Source: Citricoccus sp. CH26A (GTDB taxonomy: Bacteria > Actinomycetota > Actinomycetes > Actinomycetales > Micrococcaceae). Taken from it: a stretch of DNA of 37,610 nucleotides. Location: the NCBI RefSeq assembly GCF_000224415.1, contig NZ_AFXQ01000028.1, positions 1 to 37,610 on the forward strand, written 5' to 3'. Each line of letters starts with the position of its first letter. Position 1 is the first letter of the stretch. Positions 31,479-37,610 of this stretch are shown here, in pieces. Below the pieces are notes generated by a model. That model made no database searches, was not told the DNA's origin, and saw nothing but the letters and a program-made list of their open reading frames with translations. The position numbers were made by a program, and so were the translations under genes.

Positions 31479-32318
31479 GTGGAGCACCGTTCCCTGAGCC
31501 CCGCGCGGCACCGTCCCGCGATCCGCAGTGCCGGGCCGGGCCGCCTGCGCGGCCCGGCCCGACTGCTGCGCGGCTGGGCGGCGGCCGTCGTGGCCACGCT
31601 GGTGGCCGCCGGATCCCACACCCTGGCCGGGAGCTCCGGGCCAGGACACGACGCCGGCCCCGCACCGGTCGTCTGGATCCTCACCCTGGCCCTGGCCGGG
31701 CCGCTGTGCACCGCACTGGCCGGCAGGACCCTGTCCTGGTGGCGGCTGGGGTCCGCCGTGGCGTCCAGCCAGCTGCTCTTCCACTGGCTCTACTCGCAGT
31801 CCGCCGGCACGGGACGCCCGGCCGGTCCCGTGCCGGCGGACCCCGCCGGCCACGCCGGTCATGCCGCCCACGCGGGGCATGCCGGCCCCGCCGCCCAGTC
31901 CGTCCAGTCCGCCCAGGTCTCCCCGTCCGCCCTGGCCGCCGAGGTCTCCCCATCCGCCCTGGCCGCCGAGGTCTCCCCGTCCGCCGCTGCCCCCGGCCCG
32001 AGCGCCGGCACGCTGCCGGGGGCCGAGGTGCTGCAGTCCGCGGACCACTCCAGCCTGGCCATGGTGGCCGCCCACGTGCTGGCCGCGGTGGTCACCGTGC
32101 TGCTGCTGCGCCGCGGGGAGGCGATGGCCGCCCGCGTGGTGGAGCTCGCCGTCGGCTTCGTCCTGCAGGCCCCGGGTGCCCGGTTGGCCCGCTGGGTCCC
32201 CGCGGTCCGTCGACCGCGCCTGCCGTCCCGTCCCCTCGCCCCGGTGCTGCGCGCCGGGGCGGTCGTGTCGTCCGCTCTCCGGTTGCGGGGTCCTCCGGTG
32301 CCAGCGCTGTCCCGCTGA
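31479..32318 (+). CDS. unrecognised membrane protein with His-rich loop, copper operon
   Basis: A 279-residue protein of no family I recognise. A basic leader is followed by hydrophobic segments at about 33-47 and 66-85 (VVWILTLALAGPLCTALAG), a short one near 95-105, and another near 195-215 (SSLAMVAAHVLAAVVTVLLLRRG). Between them lies a long loop with HAGHAAHAGHAG and a repeat of VSPSALAAE, encoded by 27-bp DNA repeats. The His-rich loop and position before copC suggest metal handling, by inference. The GTG at 31479 is chosen for GGGAGG 8 nt upstream. The gene is 55 nt from copC and likely shares its transcript. Confidence 0.6.
   Translation: MEHRSLSPARHRPAIRSAGPGRLRGPARLLRGWAAAVVATLVAAGSHTLAGSSGPGHDAGPAPVVWILTLALAGPLCTALAGRTLSWWRLGSAVASSQLLFHWLYSQSAGTGRPAGPVPADPAGHAGHAAHAGHAGPAAQSVQSAQVSPSALAAEVSPSALAAEVSPSAAAPGPSAGTLPGAEVLQSADHSSLAMVAAHVLAAVVTVLLLRRGEAMAARVVELAVGFVLQAPGARLARWVPAVRRPRLPSRPLAPVLRAGAVVSSALRLRGPPVPALSR
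31917..31985 (+). repeat. 27-bp in-frame tandem repeat, 2.6 copies
   Basis: Units begin at 31917, 31944 and 31971 (the last partial). They differ by one base in the full copies and encode VSPSALAAE twice and then VSPSA. Near-identity at the DNA level suggests recent slippage or expansion in the loop of the membrane protein. Confidence 0.85.
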
Positions 32319-32373
32319 CCGCTGACACCCACCTGCCCGGCGCCGAGTACGGCCCGGGACCGCAAAGGACACC

Positions 32374-33288
32374 ATGAACCCCCCTGTCTCCCCGCTGCAC
32401 CCTGCCCTGGACGCCGACGCGTCCACCGCCCGGACCGCCCGCGCCGCCCGCTCAGCCACGGACCGGACGGCCGGCATCCGGCCCGCCGGCCGGCGTCGGG
32501 CCCCCGGCCGACACCTGGGCGGCGTCACCGCCGCGACCCTGCTCGCCCTGTCCGCGGCCACCGCCGCGGCACCCCCGGCACTGGCGCACGACCAGCTGCT
32601 GTCCACCACCCCCGAGGCCGGGGCCACCGTCACCGCGGCACCGGCCGAGCTGTCCCTGACGTTCTCCGGCACCCTCATCACCGGCCAGGGCATCCAGAAC
32701 CTCGTCACGGTGACGGACGAGGCCGGGCACCAGTGGCAGGACGGTGCCGCGCAGGTCACCGGCCCCGAGCTGACCTCGGCCCTGTGCGAGGGCATGCCCA
32801 ACGGCGACTACGACGTCGCCTACCGGGTGGTCTACTCCGACGGCCACTCCGAGGCCAAGCAGTACGGCTTCACCGTGGATGACCCCTCGGCCCCGGACAC
32901 GGCGGTCCCGCAGGACTGTGGCGTGCCGAACCCGGATGCCCCGGTCGGCAGCGGTGAGGAGGCGACGTCGGCCGATGCCGCCTCCCCGGGCGGCGCCACC
33001 GGCGACGCGGCCTCGGCCGACCCCGGTGCCGAGCCGGCCCCGGCCACCCTCGACACCCCCGGCACCACCGGCACCACCGGCGCCCCGGACACGGCCGGCC
33101 CGGCGGACGGGCAGGCGACCGCGGCAGACTCCGCCACCGCCGAGACGGCCGGCGACGCAGTGCCCACCTGGGTGTGGGTCCTCGGGATCCTGGGCGTGCT
33201 CATCGTGGCCGCGGCCGTGGTGCTCGTCTTCCGCCGGGCCCGCGCCATCGACGGCGCCTCCGGTGGCCGTCCGGGCGCGGAGGGCTGA
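32374..33288 (+). CDS. copC: CopC-domain copper-binding protein
   Basis: A 304-residue exported protein. A long basic N-region and a signal segment (about 48-70) end at ALA-HDQLL, exposing the His that usually starts CopC copper sites. The CopC domain (about 72-170) has LSTTPEAGATV, LSLTFSGTL and the YRVVYSDGHSEAKQYGFTV region, with a His usual in Cu(II) binding. A Ser/Ala/Gly/Thr/Pro-rich spacer of about 90 residues leads to a C-terminal membrane anchor (VPTWVWVLGILGVLIVAAAVVLVFRR). It sits outside the membrane and binds or delivers copper. Start ATG with AAAGGA upstream; 3 nt separate it from the next gene. Confidence 0.9.
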   Translation: MNPPVSPLHPALDADASTARTARAARSATDRTAGIRPAGRRRAPGRHLGGVTAATLLALSAATAAAPPALAHDQLLSTTPEAGATVTAAPAELSLTFSGTLITGQGIQNLVTVTDEAGHQWQDGAAQVTGPELTSALCEGMPNGDYDVAYRVVYSDGHSEAKQYGFTVDDPSAPDTAVPQDCGVPNPDAPVGSGEEATSADAASPGGATGDAASADPGAEPAPATLDTPGTTGTTGAPDTAGPADGQATAADSATAETAGDAVPTWVWVLGILGVLIVAAAVVLVFRRARAIDGASGGRPGAEG

Positions 33289-33291
33289 GCG

Positions 33292-33960
33292 ATGAGGACA
33301 GCGTTGACCACGCACCCCGTCTCCCGTCGTCCCCGGTCCGGCCCGCGCCGGACCGCACTCGCGCTGCCCGCGCTCGCACTGGCCGGAGCGCTGCTGCTGA
33401 CCGGTTGCGGCCCGTCCGCCCCGCAGGCGGCCGAGCCGGCGCCGTCCGGGGCGCACACCGGGACCGCCGGCACCCCGGTCACCGTCACCGACCCCTGGGT
33501 GAAGGCCACCGAGGAGGGCATGACCGGTGTCTTCGGGACCGTGCAGAACACCTCCGGGGAGGACCTGACGCTCACCGGGGCCAGCACCGACCTGGCCGCG
33601 ACGGCCGAACTCCACGAGACCGTGGACGACGGGACCGGCGCGACGCGCATGCAGGAGGTCGAGGGCGGTCTCACGATCCCGGCCGGCGGCAGCCTGGACC
33701 TGGTGCCCGGCGGCCACCACGTCATGCTGATGGGGCTGCGGCAGGACATCGCCCCGGGCGACGTCATCGAGGTCCGACTGGAGTTCGCGGACGGCCACAC
33801 CCAGGTCCTGACCGCGCCGGCCAAGGAGTTCGCCGGCGCCCAGGAGGACTACGGCGGAGCTGATGACATGGGGACCGGTGGGAACACGGGCACTGGCGGG
33901 GCGATGGGCCACGGTGCCGAGGACACGACCCCCACGGTCCAGGGCCATGGCGGTCACTGA
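33292..33960 (+). CDS. PCu(A)C-type copper chaperone lipoprotein
   Basis: A 222-residue lipoprotein with an Arg-rich N-region and lipobox LLTGC (Cys39). The PCu(A)C domain (about 60-180) starts with VTVTDPWVKAT. It carries the copper-binding pattern His/Met-xx-Met: AELHETV, ATRMQEVEG and GGHHVMLMGL. The tail after about 185 is Gly/Met/His-rich and ends GHGGH, which may add copper ligands. Family members load Cu(I) into cytochrome oxidase CuA or act with Sco proteins. The DyP peroxidase gene begins 14 nt before this gene ends. Confidence 0.92.
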   Translation: MRTALTTHPVSRRPRSGPRRTALALPALALAGALLLTGCGPSAPQAAEPAPSGAHTGTAGTPVTVTDPWVKATEEGMTGVFGTVQNTSGEDLTLTGASTDLAATAELHETVDDGTGATRMQEVEGGLTIPAGGSLDLVPGGHHVMLMGLRQDIAPGDVIEVRLEFADGHTQVLTAPAKEFAGAQEDYGGADDMGTGGNTGTGGAMGHGAEDTTPTVQGHGGH

Positions 33961-35323
33961 GCCGTCACGCCGTGCCCTGCTGCTCGGGGCCGGTGTCGCC
34001 GGGGGTGGGCTGATCGGCACCGCCCTCGGCTACGCCACCGGCGCCACGGGCCCCGGTCCCGTCGCACCGGACGCACTCACCGCGTCCGGTGCGACGGGCG
34101 GCGGCCCGGGGACCGGGGCGGCCGCCGCCGGGACGCCGCGGGGGACAGCGGCGCAGGCCGTCGGCTGGGCCGAGCCGGGCGGGGAGGCCGGCCGGGTGGC
34201 GGTCTCCTCCCCGGTGGGGACGGACACGGTGCCGTTCCACGGGCCCCGGCAGGCCGGGATCGACACCCCGGCGCAGGCGCACGCGGTCTTCCTGGCACTC
34301 ACGCTGAAGCCCGGCACGGACCGCCACGGGATCCAGCGGATGCTGCGGCTGCTCTCCGACGACGCCGCCCGGCTCACCCAGGGGAGGGCCACGCTCGCCG
34401 ACACCGAGCCGGAACTGGCCGCCACCCCGGCGCGGATGACCGTGACGTTCGGTTTCGGGCCGCGGCTGCTGCAGCGGGCCGCCCCCGGCCTGGCGCCGTC
34501 CTGGCTGCGGCCGTTGCCGGCCTTCGGCATCGACCGTCTGCAACCGGCCTACACCGGTGGGGACCTGCTGCTGCAGCTGTGCGGGGACGACCCGATGTCC
34601 CTGGCTCACGCGCGACGGATGCTGCTCAAGGACGCCCGCGCCTTCGCCGAGGTGCACTGGGTCCAGACGGGCTTCCGCGGTGCGCGCGGGACCCAGCCGG
34701 ACGGGACCACCATGCGCAACCTCTTCGGACAGGTCGACGGCACCGCCAACCCAGCCCCGGGCTCGGAGACCGCCGAGCGCGTGGTGTGGGGCGGGGGCAC
34801 TGGGCCGCTGCGCCTGACCCCCTGGGTGCCGGGGGGCACCTCGCTGGTGCTGCGGCGGATCGCGATGGACCTGGACTCCTGGGACGAGCTGGACCGACCG
34901 GCCAAGGAACAGGTGATCGGCCGCCGCCTCGGCACCGGGGCGCCGCTGACCGGCACCGCCGAACACGACGCGCCGGACCTGGACGCCGTGAACGGCCTCG
35001 GGTTCCCCGTCATCTCCGACGTGGCCCACCTGCGCCGCTCGCGCACCGCCAACCCGGACCAGTCCATGCTGCGGCGGGCGTACAACTACGACGACGGCCC
35101 GGGGGAGTCCGTGAGCAACACCGGCCTGCTGTTCGCGGCCTACCAGTGCGACGTGGACCAGCAGTACGTGCCGGTCCAGCGCCGGCTGGCCGAGTCCGAC
35201 CACCTGAACCTGTGGACCACCCCGGTCGGGTCGGCGGTCTTCGCCATCCCCCCTGGCTGTGACGAGGGCGGATTCGTCGGCGACGTCCTGTTCGACGGAG
35301 CTGCGAGAGAATGGAACCCGTGA
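33947..35323 (+). CDS. Tat-exported DyP-type haem peroxidase
   Basis: A 458-residue dye-decolorising peroxidase. Twin-arginine signal: SRRALLLGAGVAGGGLIG at residues 7-24. The distal motif GxxDG is GQVDG with Asp264 inside NLFGQVDGTANP. The proximal haem His361 is in ISDVAHLRRSRTANP, and the conserved RRAYNYDDG and GLLFAAYQCD follow. EfeB-like enzymes of this group use hydrogen peroxide outside the membrane. The ATG overlaps the chaperone gene by 14 nt and its end overlaps the CopD-CtaG gene, so it is an integral member of the copper operon. Its specific role there is unknown. Confidence 0.92.
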   Translation: MAVTEPSRRALLLGAGVAGGGLIGTALGYATGATGPGPVAPDALTASGATGGGPGTGAAAAGTPRGTAAQAVGWAEPGGEAGRVAVSSPVGTDTVPFHGPRQAGIDTPAQAHAVFLALTLKPGTDRHGIQRMLRLLSDDAARLTQGRATLADTEPELAATPARMTVTFGFGPRLLQRAAPGLAPSWLRPLPAFGIDRLQPAYTGGDLLLQLCGDDPMSLAHARRMLLKDARAFAEVHWVQTGFRGARGTQPDGTTMRNLFGQVDGTANPAPGSETAERVVWGGGTGPLRLTPWVPGGTSLVLRRIAMDLDSWDELDRPAKEQVIGRRLGTGAPLTGTAEHDAPDLDAVNGLGFPVISDVAHLRRSRTANPDQSMLRRAYNYDDGPGESVSNTGLLFAAYQCDVDQQYVPVQRRLAESDHLNLWTTPVGSAVFAIPPGCDEGGFVGDVLFDGAAREWNP

Positions 35324-37479
35324 CCTCCTCCCGAACCACCCCGCAACGCCAGTCCCGGGCCGGCTCGGCAACCACCCACGGCTCCACCCCGGCCGGCGGT
35401 GATCCCGGGACGACCGGCAGCGCCGGCGTCCCGGCCTGGGCGTGGCCGCTGGTCGGCGTCGTGGCGGGCGCGGTGCTCGTGCTCGCCGCCTCGCTGTCCG
35501 GCGTGGCCGCCGCGGACGAGCTGTCCGACCCCGGCGCGTTCACCCGCTGGGGGCTGCCGGTGGCCAAGCTGCTCCACAACCTGGCCATGCCCACGGCGAT
35601 CGCCGCGCTGATCTTCGCCTGCGCCATCCTGCCCCCGCGCCGCGGTGAGGACGAGCATCCCGCGTTCACCCTGCTGATGCAGGTGGCGGCGGTGGCGGCC
35701 GGCGCCTGGACGGTGTCCGCGCTGGCCGTGATGGTGCTGTCCTACTCCGATCTCGCGGGCGTGCCGCTGGACCCGAGCGCCACCTTCACCTCGGGGCTGG
35801 TCGGGTTCCTGCAGGACATCTCGGTGGGCCAGGCGTGGGTGGTGGTGACGGTGATCGCCGCGGTGGTCACCTCCCTGACCCTGGCCGTGCGCTCCGCCGC
35901 CGGACTGGCGTGGACGGCCGTGCTGGCCCTGGTGGCGATCGTGCCGCAGGCCCTGATCGGGCACTCCGCCTCGGGCGACGACCACAACGGGGCCGTGAAC
36001 TCCATCGGCCTGCACCTGCTCGGCGTGGTGGTCTGGGTGGGTGGACTGCTGGTGCTGATGCTGGTCTCCCCGCGACTGGCCGGCCCGGACGGGGCCACGG
36101 GCCGGGCCTCGGCCCACCGCCAGGGACCCGAGCCGCTGGTCTACACCGCGGTGTCCCGGTACTCGGTCCTCGCCGGGCTCGGCCTGTTCACCGTGGTGCT
36201 CTCCGGCGTGGTGAACGCCGCGATCCGGATGGACACCCTCGAGCAGCTCACCAGCCCCTACGGGCTGCTCGTGCTGCTGAAGCTGATCGGTTCGCTGCTG
36301 CTGGGCCTGGCCGGGCTGATGCACCGGCAGTGGATCATCCCCCGGCTGGCCACGGGTACCACCAGCCCGCCGCCGGCGGCCCGGCGCCTGCTGTGGCAGC
36401 TGATCGCCGTGGAGGCCGCCGTCATGGCCGCGATCATGTCCCTGGCCACCGTGCTCGCCCGGACCTCCCCGCCCGTACCGGAGGAGACCGCCCCGGATGC
36501 CTCCCCGGCCCGCATCCTCACCGGCTACGACCTGCCCCCGGAGCTGACCTTCGAGCGCTGGTTCACCACCTGGCGGTTCGACTGGCTCTGGGTGGCCATC
36601 ATCGCCTTCCTGGCCCTCTGGTACGTCAGGTCGGCCGTCCGGTTGTACCGCCGCGGGGACTCCTGGCCGGTGCTGCGCATCGCCTCCTGGCTCATCGGGC
36701 TGACCATCCTGTTCTGGGTCACCTCCGGGGCCCCGGCGGTCTACGGCAAGGTCCTGTTCAGCGCCCACATGGTGGCGCACATGACGCTGACCATGATCTC
36801 CCCGCTGTTCCTCGTGCTCGCCGCCCCGGTCACCCTGGCCCTGCGCTCGCTGCCCACCCGCACCGACGGCTCCCGCGGGCCGCGCGAGTGGATCCTGGCG
36901 ATCGTGCACTCGTGGTGGGGACGGTTCATCACCCACCCGGGCGTGGCCGCGGTGAACTTCGCCGGTTCGATCCTGGTGTTCTACTACACCCCGTTCTTCG
37001 GCTTCGCCCTGAACGAGCACCTCGGCCACGAGTTCATGAACGTGCACTTCCTGCTCACCGGCTACATCTTCGCCTCGGTGATGATCGGGATCGACCCGCT
37101 GCCGCGCACCGTGCCGTACCCGATGCGCCTGGTACTGCTGCTGGCCACCATGGCCTTCCACGCGTTCATCGGGGTCGCCATGACCTCGTCCGAATCGCTG
37201 CTCCAGGCCTCCTGGTTCGGCTCCACCGGCCGGCCGTGGGGGCTGCCGGCCATCGACGACCAGCAGATCGGCGGGGCCATCATGTGGGGCATCGGCGAGG
37301 TGCCCACCGTGATCATGGCCGTGATCGTCGCGGTCATGTGGTCCCGGTCCGACGCCAAGGAGAGCAGGCGGTTGGACCGCAAGGCCGACCTGAACGACGA
37401 GGCCGAACTGAAGGCCTGGAACCGGATGTATGAACAGCTGGCCGAAGACGACACCACCACCGGAGGAACCCCGCGATGA
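35311..37479 (+). CDS. CopD-CtaG fusion membrane protein
   Basis: A 722-residue polytopic membrane protein joining two families. The N-terminal half (about 40-370) resembles copper-resistance CopD, including GHSASGDDHNGAVNSIGLHLLGVVVWVGGLLVL and the SVLAGLGLFTVVLSGVVNA helix. The C-terminal half (about 415-690) resembles caa3_CtaG cytochrome oxidase assembly proteins: FSAHMVAHMTLTMISPLFLVLAAPVTLALR, NEHLGHEFMNVHFLLTGYIF and FHAFIGVAM, each with membrane His that may bind copper. The likely role is moving copper into or across the membrane for oxidase assembly. ATG at 35311 overlaps the peroxidase by 13 nt; a GTG at 35320 (GTGA overlap) is the alternative. Confidence 0.9.
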   Translation: MEPVTSSRTTPQRQSRAGSATTHGSTPAGGDPGTTGSAGVPAWAWPLVGVVAGAVLVLAASLSGVAAADELSDPGAFTRWGLPVAKLLHNLAMPTAIAALIFACAILPPRRGEDEHPAFTLLMQVAAVAAGAWTVSALAVMVLSYSDLAGVPLDPSATFTSGLVGFLQDISVGQAWVVVTVIAAVVTSLTLAVRSAAGLAWTAVLALVAIVPQALIGHSASGDDHNGAVNSIGLHLLGVVVWVGGLLVLMLVSPRLAGPDGATGRASAHRQGPEPLVYTAVSRYSVLAGLGLFTVVLSGVVNAAIRMDTLEQLTSPYGLLVLLKLIGSLLLGLAGLMHRQWIIPRLATGTTSPPPAARRLLWQLIAVEAAVMAAIMSLATVLARTSPPVPEETAPDASPARILTGYDLPPELTFERWFTTWRFDWLWVAIIAFLALWYVRSAVRLYRRGDSWPVLRIASWLIGLTILFWVTSGAPAVYGKVLFSAHMVAHMTLTMISPLFLVLAAPVTLALRSLPTRTDGSRGPREWILAIVHSWWGRFITHPGVAAVNFAGSILVFYYTPFFGFALNEHLGHEFMNVHFLLTGYIFASVMIGIDPLPRTVPYPMRLVLLLATMAFHAFIGVAMTSSESLLQASWFGSTGRPWGLPAIDDQQIGGAIMWGIGEVPTVIMAVIVAVMWSRSDAKESRRLDRKADLNDEAELKAWNRMYEQLAEDDTTTGGTPR

Positions 37480-37610
37480 CCACCCCCATGCGCCCCCGGA
37501 GCGCCCGTGCCGGCCGGCTGGCCGTGGCCGGGACCCTGCTGGCCGCGGTGCTGCTCGCGACCGGCTGCTCGGCGTCCCCGGAGGGAACCGCGCCTGCCCC
37601 CTCCGACCCG
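37476..37610 (+). CDS. lipoprotein, N-terminal part only
   Basis: The window ends inside this gene; 45 residues are visible. A basic leader (MRPRSARAGR), a hydrophobic stretch (LAVAGTLLAAVLLATG) and a lipobox LATGC indicate an exported lipoprotein. The ATG overlaps the preceding stop (ATGA) with GGAGGA upstream, so it belongs to the copper operon. A Sco-type copper chaperone would fit the neighbours, but nothing in the visible part proves it. Confidence 0.7.
   Translation, partial: MTTPMRPRSARAGRLAVAGTLLAAVLLATGCSASPEGTAPAPSDP

Noticed and set aside
31917-31985. CRISPR-like repeats
   Set aside because: The 27-bp units are directly adjacent, without spacers, and lie in frame inside a coding region, so they are a protein tandem repeat.

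Overview
The window is a high-GC actinobacterial chromosome segment. GC-rich third positions, frequent GTG starts, ATGA/GTGA stop-start overlaps, leaderless-looking promoters, a Ku/LigD pair and Tat-type lipoproteins suggest Micrococcales, probably a Micrococcaceae relative (Citricoccus/Micrococcus/Arthrobacter-like). That placement is inferred from gene content and style only. I see no tRNA, rRNA, CRISPR array, insertion sequence or phage gene.

Layout. (1) 1-2.1 kb: a less GC-rich edge with three small unrecognised minus-strand genes, two of them membrane proteins, and a possible frameshifted remnant. (2) 2.1-4.2 kb: a two-gene minus-strand operon, an NRAMP-like transporter followed by a DUF1445/YcsI protein, with two near-identical 11-13 bp palindromes over its predicted promoter. 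(3) 4.4-10.1 kb: a DNA-repair block. A small Rho_N-domain protein and a ku-topoisomerase IB pair (1 nt apart) lie next to a divergent ligD (POL-PE-LIG order) coupled to a DUF6328 membrane protein. (4) 10.1-18.5 kb: six minus-strand genes in one tightly coupled operon, in transcription order flavin amine oxidase, double-domain UspA, APC permease, agmatine deiminase, amidase-signature hydrolase, aldehyde dehydrogenase. A divergent TetR regulator sits upstream. (5) 19.3-29.0 kb: a second polyamine block. An Lrp/AsnC regulator, two class-III aminotransferases and a DAO-family FAD oxidoreductase run on the minus strand; a four-gene spermidine/putrescine-type ABC importer runs divergently on the plus strand. 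(6) 29.0-31.4 kb: MarR regulator, rpmB-rpmG-rpsN (all of the zinc-free type) behind a long structured leader, a 48-bp perfect palindrome, and HU. (7) 31.4-37.6 kb: a copper-handling operon: His-rich membrane protein, CopC, PCu(A)C chaperone, Tat-exported DyP peroxidase, CopD-CtaG fusion, and the start of a lipoprotein cut by the window end.

How the genes work together. Blocks 4 and 5 read as one polyamine-utilisation island of about 19 kb. Agmatine would be deiminated to N-carbamoylputrescine. The amidase is a candidate for releasing putrescine, since no nitrilase-type AguB is present here. The amine oxidase or an aminotransferase would give 4-aminobutanal, the aldehyde dehydrogenase would give GABA, and a second transamination and oxidation would lead to succinate. 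Uptake would be by the APC permease and the ABC importer. The copper block looks like periplasmic copper loading of cytochrome oxidase plus copper tolerance. The most distinctive points are the unusual amidase in the agmatine operon, the Ku-TopIB coupling, the paired operators on the NRAMP-like/YcsI operon and the structured ribosomal-protein leader.
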